A stretch of DNA of 64,000 nt from Asanoa hainanensis (GTDB lineage: Bacteria > Actinomycetota > Actinomycetes > Mycobacteriales > Micromonosporaceae). Below, piece after piece: positions 34,208 through 42,251 of the stretch. The stretch lies in the NCBI RefSeq assembly GCF_900188485.1, contig NZ_FZPH01000008.1, forward strand, positions 1 through 64,000. The letters run 5' to 3'. Every line of letters begins with the position of its first letter. Within the stretch, counting starts at the first letter, position 1. A program made the translations under genes and the position numbers. The notes below the pieces were generated by a model, which was not told the DNA's origin, ran no database searches, and worked only from the letters and a program-made list of their open reading frames with translations.

Positions 34208-37200
34208 GTGAGAAGCAAGCTGTTGAGACCCTTGGTCGCCGGATTGTGCGGCGTCACCCTGGGGCTGACCGGGGTGCCGGTGCCGGACGGCGCGGCGGCG
34301 AAACCGCCCGCCCCGAGTCCCGCCGCGCCGCAGGCGATCGCCCCTGACCGTATCGCCGACCCCGACCGAACGCTCGGCGCCGGATGGCGAACCTCGGACG
34401 ACCGGAGCGTCGTGACGTCCGGCGACGAGACCGGGTTGCACGTTCTGGTCGCCGACCGCAAGGCGGGGTACCGGTGGCGCACCGCCGCGACGCTGGCCGA
34501 GCCGGGCTTCGAGACCGACCAGTGGATCGGCAACGCCTGTGTGACCGGCTCGGGCCGGCGCGCTGTCGTCGTCTACGCCCCGCGGCAGTTCACCAACGAC
34601 ACCACGCTCATGCAGCGCGGTGGCTTCGCCGCGGTGGTCGACCTCAGCACCGGCGCCGTGTCGAAGCTGGCCGAGAACGTCTCGCTGGCGTACCACAACC
34701 CTGGCTGCGGCGCGGGCGAGACCGCGACGTTGAGTCGCCTGGAGCAGCAGAAGATCGACGCGCCCGCCGCGACCTGGGTCGGCGTCCTCGACACCGCGAA
34801 GGCGACCTGGGTCCGTGCGCTCCGCAGCGGCGGTCAGCTCACCTCGATCCTGCCCGTGGGGGCCGACCTGGTCGGTGTCCGGGGCTATTCACTGGTCAAG
34901 CTGCTCGGCGACGGCAAGGTCACCACGTTGGCGGAGCTGTCCGGGAGCCCGCACCGCCTCGTCGCGGACGGGCCGACGGGCGTCGCCTTGCAGGTCAAGG
35001 ACGGCGCCAACGTCTCCTTCCACCGGTACGTCGGCGGACGGGACTCGATCATCGGATCGGCACCGTCCGGAACGGTGCGTCTTCGCGGCGGTGGCGGCGG
35101 GCGGGTCTTCGCCGTCGGCGGCAAGGCGACGCAACGACTGTCCCGCGGCCTGCCGACGACGTGGAAGGCCGTCGACGCGCAGCCGGACAGCGAGGTGTCC
35201 ACCACGGGAGCGTTCGTGGTGACGTACGCGGCGACAGGCAAGGAGGCGGCCGGCAACGTCAAGGCGGACCGCCCGGACGGCCAGGCCGACCCGGTCACCA
35301 TCGCCGGCAGGCTGACCGATGGCAGCAAGCTGCGCTTCTCGACGACGCCGGCCGAGGACGCCGCGGGTCGCCTGCCGTCGCCGACGCTGGGCGGATCGCG
35401 GGCCAAGCAGCCCGCGGGGCGGGTCGGCGCGCTTGCCGACTACTCGACGACCACGTGGGATCCGGACGCCTCCTGCGCGGTCTGGCGCAACGACCCGAAG
35501 ATCCAGGTGTTCCAGCCCAGCCCGAAGCAGGTCGAGTGGGCGGCGGACCTGGCGGTGCGCGGGCAGCTGACGTTCCAGCGGCCGGCGAACTGGCTCAACA
35601 ATGGCATGCCCGCGTACTCGCCGCAGGGCTACTTCCCGCCGTTGGCGCTGTCCGGCGGCGGACAGGTTCCCGCGCAGATCATGCTCGGCATCATGGCGCA
35701 GGAGTCCAACCACATGCAGGCCAGCTTCCACGCCGTCGACGGCGAGGCCGGAAACCCGTTGACCAGCCTGGGCTACTACGGCATCGAGAGCGGCGACCGC
35801 GACGGTGCGATGCGGATCGACTGGTCGAAGACCGACTGCGGTTACGGCGTCGGGCAGGTCACCTCCGGCATGTTCAAGGCCGACACCGGCAGGACCATCG
35901 CCGGAGTCGTCTGGGACGCCAACAAGCAGAAGGCGGTCGCGCTCGACTACGCGACCAACGTCTCGGCAGCGCTGCGGATCCTCCAGGACAAGTGGAACCA
36001 GACCCGGTCCGCCGGACTGATCGCCAACAACGGCGCCGCGAGCTTCCTGGAGAACTGGTGGTTCGCGTTGTGGGCGTACAACACCGGCTTCTACCCCAGG
36101 GACGCCGGGGCGCCCAACGAGCCGTGGGGCGTCGGCTGGGCCAACAACGTGGCCAACCAGGACTATCCGCCGGATCGGCAGATGTTCCTGACCGCGCCGC
36201 TCGACGTACCGGCCGAGGGTGACGAGCCCGCGTACGACGACGAGGGCGGCTACGACAACGCCAAGCACCCCAACCACTGGGCCTACCCGGAGCGGGTCAT
36301 CGGGTTCGCCTACACGTCGCTGCGGCGGTACAACTACGCCGACGAGGAGTGGCAGTCGACGTACGTCCCGGCCGACGGCACCCACGCGATCCAGGCCCAG
36401 CCGGGGCGGTTCACGTTCTGCACCGCCGCCAACTCCTGCGACCCGGCCGCGCAGGAGACTCCTGACGACTATCCGGGCACCAAGCCGGGTCCGTGCCTGC
36501 GCGAAGACCTGCGGTGCTGGTGGGGTGGGCCGGCGAGTTGGGTCGAGTGCGCGACGATCTGCGGCGTCGAGAAGCGCACGTACACCAGCGTCGAACCCCG
36601 CCCGTTGATCGAGAGCATGTATCCGACCCCGACCAACGGCGACGGGTCCTGCAAGGTCGACGGCCTGCCGTCCGGCGCCCGGATCATCGACGACATCTCG
36701 ACGTCGGTGGCGATGGGCTCCGGCGGCTGCGAGCCGACGTTCACGAAAGGTGGATCTTTCGAGTTCACGTTCGGCAGCGCCACCGGCCCACAGGGCTCGA
36801 CGATCTACCCCGCCAAGGTCGATTTCCACCAGATCGGCGCCGGGTTCGGTGGCCATTTCTGGTTTGCCCACACGATGAACAACGAGAGCGTCAACAGGCC
36901 GGTCAAGGTCACCGGAAAATGGACGATCAACCCGACGAACGCCTGGACGCGGGTGTACGTACACGTGCCCGACCATGGCGCGCACACGGGCCAGGCCGAT
37001 TACCAGATCTACCGCCCGGGAGCGACCACGCCGAGCGCGCATCGTGCCATTCCCACCCGGCACGAGGCGAACACGTGGCTGGACATCGGTGTGTTCGACT
37101 TCCGCGGCACCTCGTCGCCGCGGATCGAACTGTCGAACGTGACGCAGAACGGCTCGTTCCTGCACGACATCGCGTGGGACGCGGTCGCGGTCGAACCTCT

Positions 37201-38221
37201 GGCGGCGAAGCCCAGGCACTTCGTGGTGGCGATGGGGGACTCCTACTCGTCCGGTGAGGGCAACTTCGACTACAGTCGGGTCTCCGACCAGTACGGCGAG
37301 GACCCGGCGAACAAGGACGCCTGCCGCCGCAGTCCGCGGGCCTGGAGCCGGAAGGTCGTCATCCCGAACACGCCCGGCGGAGCGACCCTCGGATCGCTGG
37401 CGGACGGCCACAACAGCGCCGTCGACTTCCACCACGTCGCCTGCGCGGGCGCGCAGACGCACAACCTCATGTCGACGACGACGCTGACCGGCGCACCGGC
37501 TCCGGTCAGCCAACGGAACAAGCCGCCGGCGGGCACGCAGGGCGAGCTCACGCAGCTCGATCAGGGGTTCGTCGACGCCAACACCACTTTGGTGCTGCTC
37601 CAGATCGGCGGGAACGACGCGGGCTGGAGCGATGTCGTGAACGCGTGCTTCTTCAACGACTGCCTGGACCCGAGCTTCAGGTTCGACAAGGAAGAGATAC
37701 CCGAGCTGAAGAACCTACCGCTGACGCAGCTCGTCCCGAGAAAGCTGCACGACTGGGTGCAGCCCGACGTGCGGCGCGTCATCCGGGAGATCAAGGAACG
37801 CGCGCCGAACGCGTGGATCATCATGCCCGGCTATCCGAAGATCTTTAACGACGGCTCCAGCGTAGGCGGAGAGATCCTGGGTCAGGAGTTCCTCATCAGC
37901 GGGGACGAGGTCACCTGGCTGAACCAGGCGGCTGGAACGGCGGCGGCGGAGCTCCTCTACTCCGATCTGCCAAACAAGATCAATAGCATCGATGTCCGCG
38001 CCGACTTCGATGGACGTGGGGTCGGCGGGCTCAGCTCGCTCGAGCGGTGGCTGAACCCCATCGTGCCCGGAGAGTTTCCGTGCCTCCTGTTCCCGGACGA
38101 CGACGGGGAGAAGTGCGGAGAGTACGTGGGCGAGGGCACGATGCACCCGAACCCAGCGGGCCACCAGGGATACGCCACGGCGGTGTCCTCGCGCATGGGC
38201 GTGCTTCCCTACACGTGGTAG
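34208..38221 (+). CDS. 1337-residue secreted multidomain protein: lysozyme-like, golvesin-type and SGNH hydrolase domains
   Basis: Large extracellular protein. A Sec signal peptide spans residues 1-35 (ends DGAAA). Residues about 45-420 are a beta-rich propeller-like part. About 480-620 form a transglycosylase/lysozyme-like domain (IMLGIMAQESNHMQASFH, with candidate catalytic Glu near residue 498, and CGYGVGQVTSGMF). About 850-998 form a golvesin-C-terminal-like beta domain (GFGGHFWFAHTMN..., VYVHVPDHGAHTGQADYQI). Residues 1003-1337 form an SGNH/GDSL hydrolase (AMGDSYSSGEGN, QIGGNDAGWSD, HPNPAGHQGYA). It could degrade peptidoglycan and ester substrates. Architecture resembles actinobacterial lipase/lytic proteins. 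GTG 34208 after GGAGG. Confidence 0.85.
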   Translation: MRSKLLRPLVAGLCGVTLGLTGVPVPDGAAAKPPAPSPAAPQAIAPDRIADPDRTLGAGWRTSDDRSVVTSGDETGLHVLVADRKAGYRWRTAATLAEPGFETDQWIGNACVTGSGRRAVVVYAPRQFTNDTTLMQRGGFAAVVDLSTGAVSKLAENVSLAYHNPGCGAGETATLSRLEQQKIDAPAATWVGVLDTAKATWVRALRSGGQLTSILPVGADLVGVRGYSLVKLLGDGKVTTLAELSGSPHRLVADGPTGVALQVKDGANVSFHRYVGGRDSIIGSAPSGTVRLRGGGGGRVFAVGGKATQRLSRGLPTTWKAVDAQPDSEVSTTGAFVVTYAATGKEAAGNVKADRPDGQADPVTIAGRLTDGSKLRFSTTPAEDAAGRLPSPTLGGSRAKQPAGRVGALADYSTTTWDPDASCAVWRNDPKIQVFQPSPKQVEWAADLAVRGQLTFQRPANWLNNGMPAYSPQGYFPPLALSGGGQVPAQIMLGIMAQESNHMQASFHAVDGEAGNPLTSLGYYGIESGDRDGAMRIDWSKTDCGYGVGQVTSGMFKADTGRTIAGVVWDANKQKAVALDYATNVSAALRILQDKWNQTRSAGLIANNGAASFLENWWFALWAYNTGFYPRDAGAPNEPWGVGWANNVANQDYPPDRQMFLTAPLDVPAEGDEPAYDDEGGYDNAKHPNHWAYPERVIGFAYTSLRRYNYADEEWQSTYVPADGTHAIQAQPGRFTFCTAANSCDPAAQETPDDYPGTKPGPCLREDLRCWWGGPASWVECATICGVEKRTYTSVEPRPLIESMYPTPTNGDGSCKVDGLPSGARIIDDISTSVAMGSGGCEPTFTKGGSFEFTFGSATGPQGSTIYPAKVDFHQIGAGFGGHFWFAHTMNNESVNRPVKVTGKWTINPTNAWTRVYVHVPDHGAHTGQADYQIYRPGATTPSAHRAIPTRHEANTWLDIGVFDFRGTSSPRIELSNVTQNGSFLHDIAWDAVAVEPLAAKPRHFVVAMGDSYSSGEGNFDYSRVSDQYGEDPANKDACRRSPRAWSRKVVIPNTPGGATLGSLADGHNSAVDFHHVACAGAQTHNLMSTTTLTGAPAPVSQRNKPPAGTQGELTQLDQGFVDANTTLVLLQIGGNDAGWSDVVNACFFNDCLDPSFRFDKEEIPELKNLPLTQLVPRKLHDWVQPDVRRVIREIKERAPNAWIIMPGYPKIFNDGSSVGGEILGQEFLISGDEVTWLNQAAGTAAAELLYSDLPNKINSIDVRADFDGRGVGGLSSLERWLNPIVPGEFPCLLFPDDDGEKCGEYVGEGTMHPNPAGHQGYATAVSSRMGVLPYTW

Positions 38222-38229
38222 CTACGCCG

Positions 38230-38255
38230 GGGGCCGGCTCGTCCGAGCCGGCCCC
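38230..38255 (+). terminator. hairpin after the 1337-residue secreted protein gene
   Basis: GGGGCCGGCTCG and CGAGCCGGCCCC with a 2-nt loop, 9 bases after the stop. It also forms the leader of the following gene. Confidence 0.7.
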
Positions 38256-38277
38256 TCCCGCGACGGAAGGGGACCAG

Positions 38278-38745
38278 GTGGAGACGTCCCGTCGGGATGC
38301 CGGGACCGCCGGCCGTCGTCTCGTGGTGCCACCGGTCCTCGGTGGCGTCACGGCGTTCGCCGTCGCGGTGTGGTGGAGAGCGCAGAAAGAGCATGCCGAC
38401 ACCAGCGGTTGTACGCCCAGGGAGTGCGTCGGCGACGCGCTGCTCTGGCTGTCGGTCGGTGTTCCCCTGCTCTTCGCCCTGCTCTGGGTGCTGCTGGCGG
38501 TGGTGGCCAGGCAGCCGGTCTGGCTGCCACCCCTCGTCATCGTGGGCGGCGCGTTCGGCACGTTCTACGTGGCAGGACTGGCCACGCTCGCGTTCGGCGT
38601 CGGGACGGGACCCGTCCTGGCGGGGCTGTCGGGGGCGGTGGCGTGGGCTGTCGCGGCCGCCGTGACCTCGCGCACCGTGCCCTGGCCGGTCCGCGCCGGC
38701 CTGGTCGCGCTGGTCCTCCTCGCGTTGGTTTTCGTGGGGGTCTGA
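38278..38745 (+). CDS. hypothetical membrane protein
   Basis: 155-residue protein with about four transmembrane helices (LVVPPVLGGVTAFAVAVWW, ALLWLSVGVPLLFALLWVLLAVVA, PLVIVGGAFGTFYVAGLATLAF, AGLVALVLLALVFVGV). A Cys-containing external loop, DTSGCTPREC, lies between helices 1 and 2. GTG 38278 follows AAGGGGA. No family recognised. Confidence 0.7.
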   Translation: METSRRDAGTAGRRLVVPPVLGGVTAFAVAVWWRAQKEHADTSGCTPRECVGDALLWLSVGVPLLFALLWVLLAVVARQPVWLPPLVIVGGAFGTFYVAGLATLAFGVGTGPVLAGLSGAVAWAVAAAVTSRTVPWPVRAGLVALVLLALVFVGV

Positions 38746-38852
38746 CGGAGGTCGGACCGATCGGGCGACGCTGGGCTTGCATGATCGCGCTATCGTCCCC
38801 TGGACGCCACGTGGGTGGCATTGACGTTCCTGTGTTCGGGAGGATGCGCACC

Positions 38853-39278
38853 ATGTGGGAGGACCTGTTCACCGGCGCGTGGCACAGCATCGTCTACGGC
38901 GTGGTCGGGATCGCCCTGATGGCGGCCGGCTTCATGCTGGTCGACATGCTCACCCCGGGCAAGCTGCGCGAGCTGATCTGGATCCAGCGCAACGGCAACG
39001 CCTCGCTGCTGCTCGCGGCCAACCAGCTCGGCATCGCGGTGATCGTCTTCACGGCGATCATCACCAGCTACGCCGACTTCGGCTACGGCCTGGCCTCGAC
39101 CGTCCTCTTCGGACTGCTCGGCATCGTGCTGATGGGCCTCGCGTTCCTGGTGCTCGACATGCTGACCCCGGGCAAGCTCGGCGAGATCATCTGTGACGAC
39201 CAGCCGCACCCGGCCGCGCGGGTCAGCGCGGCCAGCCACTTCGGCGTCGCCCTGATCGTCGCCGCCTGCATCGCCTAG
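38853..39278 (+). CDS. DUF350-family membrane protein
   Basis: 141-residue integral membrane protein with four helices in an internal two-fold repeat. LMAAGFMLVDMLTPGKLRELI and LMGLAFLVLDMLTPGKLGEII are nearly identical, which is the DUF350 hallmark. Members are small inner-membrane proteins of unknown role, sometimes linked to potassium or envelope functions. ATG 38853 is chosen because GGGAGG is 9 bases upstream; ATG 38844 overlaps that site. It converges with the NIT-domain gene, leaving 3 bp between stops. Confidence 0.9.
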   Translation: MWEDLFTGAWHSIVYGVVGIALMAAGFMLVDMLTPGKLRELIWIQRNGNASLLLAANQLGIAVIVFTAIITSYADFGYGLASTVLFGLLGIVLMGLAFLVLDMLTPGKLGEIICDDQPHPAARVSAASHFGVALIVAACIA

Positions 39279-39281
39279 AAC

Positions 39282-40397
39282 CTAGACGCCGCCGGCCCGG
39301 GTCGCCGCCAACGGACGGTCCGGGTTGGTCGGGACGTTCGAGCCGTCGCCCGGCTCGTGCCGCCGCCGCGTCATCCCCCGGCCGACCAGCCAGGCGACGA
39401 GCAGCGCGAGCAGCAGGACCGCGCCGGGCACGGCGGTCCGGACGATCAGTTCTCGGCGCTCGTCGTCGACCGCGTCGGCCGCGGTGTCGACGACCGCCGA
39501 GTCGAACTGGGCCTCGACGCCGCGGATCAGCCGGCCGTACTCGAGCAGCGCGCCGTCCCAGGTATCCACCTTGAACGGCGCGGTCATCAGCCTCCCGGTG
39601 CTCGGCATGACACCGAGGATCCAACCCTCGTAGCTGGCCACCTTGCGCGGGTCGGGGCCCGCCACGGCCTGGCTCAGCTGGTGTCTCTCCTCTTCCGTCG
39701 CGACCGCCGAGAACTGCTCCAGCGCCTCGCGCCGGCCGGCCTGCGCGGCGACGAACTCGCTGCGGAGGTTCTGGTTCAGCGCGCCCGCGCCGTAACCCTG
39801 GAGCACGACCAGACGTTCCCGCGAGAGGTGTTCCTTCTGGCGCGACACCGTCGCGGCCACCCGCATCCGCTGGGTGAGGGCCGGGTCGGCGGTCAGGTTG
39901 GCGACGCCGTCCCGCAGCTTGAGCAGGCTGTCGACCAGGGCGTTGTAGGCGTTCGCCGCGTCGGTGAAGGCCAGCGTGCTGCCGATGATGGCGCTTCGGT
40001 GCGCGGCCAGGCCGCGCAGCCCGTCGTCGATCTGGGCCAGCGGGCTCGCCACGCTGCTCGGGACGTCGGTCAGCGCGGCGCGCCGCGTCACGTAGGCGCT
40101 CACCGCGCCGTCCACGGCGCCACTGGCGCTTTCGAAGGCGGCCCGGTTTCGCGACGCCTGCGGCATCGAGTAGCTCCCCAACAGTTTGCCAGCCGCCGCC
40201 CGTTCGTCCTGGATGCCCTGGACGAGCCCACCCGCGGCGGCCACGACCGTCGCGAGGTCGCGTGCCTCCTCGGCCTGTCGCGTGGAGTCGCGACCGTCGC
40301 GCAGCCCGGTGCCGACCAGGACCACCGTGGCGAGGATCGGCACGAGCATGACGAGGCCGATCTTCAGCCAGGTCGATTTCTCCGGCCGCTCGCGCAT
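39282..40397 (-). CDS. stand-alone NIT (nitrate/nitrite-sensing) domain membrane protein
   Basis: 371-residue protein with an N-terminal membrane helix (LKIGLVMLVPILATVVLVG), a large all-helical extracytoplasmic domain (LVQGIQDERAAAGKLLGSYSMPQASRNRAAFESASGAVDGAVSAY), a second helix (AVPGAVLLLALLVAWLVGRG) and a short basic tail. The extracytoplasmic part matches the NIT sensing domain usually fused to HAMP plus kinase, yet here no HAMP, kinase or cyclase follows. It may be a decoy or partner sensor. ATG 40397 follows GGAAGG. It lies inside the nitrogen gene block. Confidence 0.8.
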   Translation of the reverse strand: MRERPEKSTWLKIGLVMLVPILATVVLVGTGLRDGRDSTRQAEEARDLATVVAAAGGLVQGIQDERAAAGKLLGSYSMPQASRNRAAFESASGAVDGAVSAYVTRRAALTDVPSSVASPLAQIDDGLRGLAAHRSAIIGSTLAFTDAANAYNALVDSLLKLRDGVANLTADPALTQRMRVAATVSRQKEHLSRERLVVLQGYGAGALNQNLRSEFVAAQAGRREALEQFSAVATEEERHQLSQAVAGPDPRKVASYEGWILGVMPSTGRLMTAPFKVDTWDGALLEYGRLIRGVEAQFDSAVVDTAADAVDDERRELIVRTAVPGAVLLLALLVAWLVGRGMTRRRHEPGDGSNVPTNPDRPLAATRAGGV

Positions 40398-40532
40398 GGC
40401 CGCCGCCTTCCGCGCTCGGGCGCCGGCGACGACCCGGACGCCGCGGTGTGTCCGACCCGGTCGGGCCGGAACCTCGGGCATTCCACCACGTCGATCGACG
40501 CGCGGTGACCCCAGCGGGACATTCCGCGAAAT

Positions 40533-41453
40533 TCAGCCGACCGCGGACTCGACGGTCAGCACGCCGGCGGTGGCGTCCACGGTGGCCAGTGCGCCCACCG
40601 GCACGCTGAGCTGACCCGGGCCGTGCCCGATCGGCAGCCCGCCGAGCACCGGCACGCCGAGGTCGCCGAGCCGGTCCAGCAGCATCGGGGCCAGGCCGGT
40701 GCCCCAGTCGTCCGAGCAGTCCGTGAACTGGCCGAGCGCGACACCGGCGAGCCCGTCGAGCGCTCCCGCCCGGCGCAGGTGGGTGAGCATCCGGTCGATC
40801 TTGTAGAGCGGCTCCTGCACCTCCTCGACCAGCAGGATCGCGCCGGTCAGGTCGGGCATGTCCACGGTCCCGACGGAGGCGGCGATCAGGCAGAGGTTGC
40901 CGCCGAGCAGGGGGCCGGCGGCCAGGCCGGGCACGCGTACGCCCGCCGTGTCTTCGGTCGGCACGCTGGCGATCGTGACCGGGTCCGTGCTCATGAGCGC
41001 GGACCGCAGCGACTCCGCCGAGTCGGCCGGGGTCCGCTCGTCGTTCCAGGCCACACCCGGGCCGTGTACGGAGGCCAGCCGGGCGCCCCGCCAGAGCGCG
41101 AACTGGAGCGCGGTGATGTCGGAGAAGCCGGCCACCACCTTGGGGTCACGGCGGACGGCGGCCATGTCGACGGCGTCGACCATCCGCTGCGCGCCGTAGC
41201 CGCCCCGGGTGCACAACACCCCCCGGATCGAAGGGTCGGCGAACGCCTGGTTGACGTCGGCCGCCCGGTCGGCGTCGGTGCCGGCCAGATAACCCGCCCG
41301 GTCGTACGCGTGTGGCCCGAGCACCGCCCTAAGCCCCCACGACTCGAGCAGCTCGAGCCCGCGCTCCATCCGCTCGGGCCGGGTCGGGCCAGCGGGTGAG
41401 ACCAGCATCACGGCATCGCCGGGGCGCAGAGCAGGGGCCTTGATCGCGTGCAC
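40533..41453 (-). CDS. muramoyl-tetrapeptide LD-carboxypeptidase (peptidase S66)
   Basis: 306-residue cytosolic LD-carboxypeptidase that removes D-alanine from tetrapeptides during murein recycling. Visible: the nucleophile Ser111 in VAGFSDITALQFAL, oxyanion region GGYGAQRM, Glu in LLVEEVQEPLYKIDRML, and His in LPIGHGPGQ. No signal peptide, as is usual. Family length. GTG 41453. It overlaps no neighbour and is divergent from the amidotransferase gene. Confidence 0.93.
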   Translation of the reverse strand: MHAIKAPALRPGDAVMLVSPAGPTRPERMERGLELLESWGLRAVLGPHAYDRAGYLAGTDADRAADVNQAFADPSIRGVLCTRGGYGAQRMVDAVDMAAVRRDPKVVAGFSDITALQFALWRGARLASVHGPGVAWNDERTPADSAESLRSALMSTDPVTIASVPTEDTAGVRVPGLAAGPLLGGNLCLIAASVGTVDMPDLTGAILLVEEVQEPLYKIDRMLTHLRRAGALDGLAGVALGQFTDCSDDWGTGLAPMLLDRLGDLGVPVLGGLPIGHGPGQLSVPVGALATVDATAGVLTVESAVG

Positions 41454-41486
41454 GTCCGAAGACTAGCTCCCGATAAGGTCGACAAC

Positions 41487-42248
41487 GTGGCTACCGCACT
41501 CGTGATCGAGAACGACCCGACCGACGACCTGCGCCGGCTGGGCGAGTGGCTCACGGAGGGCGGCCTGGAGCAGCACGTGCTCCGCCCGTACGAGGACGAC
41601 CAGCTGCCCGACGACCTGAGTGGTTACGACGCGTTCGTGGTGATGGGCGGCGAGCAGAACGCGTACCCGGACGACGACGGGGTCTGGGACGGCTGGTGGC
41701 TGCCGAAGGTCGAGGGCCTGCTGCGCAAGGCGGTCCGCACCAACCTGCCGACGCTGGGCATCTGCCTTGGCGCGCAGCTGCTGGCCACCGCCCACGCCGG
41801 CGCCGTCGAGCGCAGCGCCTCCGGGCCGGAGATCGGCCCGGCTCTGGTCGCCAAGCGCGACGCCGCCGAGCACGACCCGCTGTTCCGCTGGGTGCCGATC
41901 GCGCCCGACGTGCTCCAGTGGCACCAGGACGAGATCACCGAGCTGCCCCGGGGCGCGGTGCTGCTGGCCGCCTCCACGTACTACCCGAACCAGGCGTTCC
42001 GGCTGGGGGAGCGGGCCTGGGGCCTGCAGTTCCACATCGAGTGCGACGCCGAGATGATCGCGTCCTGGGCGGCCGGCTCGACCGAGCTCGCCGAGCTCGG
42101 GCTGTCCGAGGAGGCGGTGGTCGGCGCCTGCGCGTCGGTGCTGCCGGACCTCGAAGACGTCTGGCAACCGTTCGCCATCCGGTTCGCCGCGCTCGCGCAG
42201 GGCGAGCTGGACCTGCCCCGGACCACGCTCCCACTGCTCGGGCGGTGA
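41487..42248 (+). CDS. class I glutamine amidotransferase-like protein
   Basis: 253-residue free-standing GATase1 domain: Cys93 in GICLGAQLLA, His and Glu in LQFHIECDAEM. It resembles GMP-synthase-type glutaminases that act alone. Start GTG 41487 follows AAGG. It is separated from glnE by 3 bp, so it is almost certainly co-transcribed with glnE. Its glutaminase could modulate local glutamine, but the acceptor partner is unknown. Confidence 0.85.
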   Translation: MATALVIENDPTDDLRRLGEWLTEGGLEQHVLRPYEDDQLPDDLSGYDAFVVMGGEQNAYPDDDGVWDGWWLPKVEGLLRKAVRTNLPTLGICLGAQLLATAHAGAVERSASGPEIGPALVAKRDAAEHDPLFRWVPIAPDVLQWHQDEITELPRGAVLLAASTYYPNQAFRLGERAWGLQFHIECDAEMIASWAAGSTELAELGLSEEAVVGACASVLPDLEDVWQPFAIRFAALAQGELDLPRTTLPLLGR

Positions 42249-42251
42249 GCC

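Noticed and set aside
34889-37513. 874-codon minus-strand open frame
   Set aside because: Shadow of the 1337-residue secreted protein gene, without domain signatures or a ribosome binding site.
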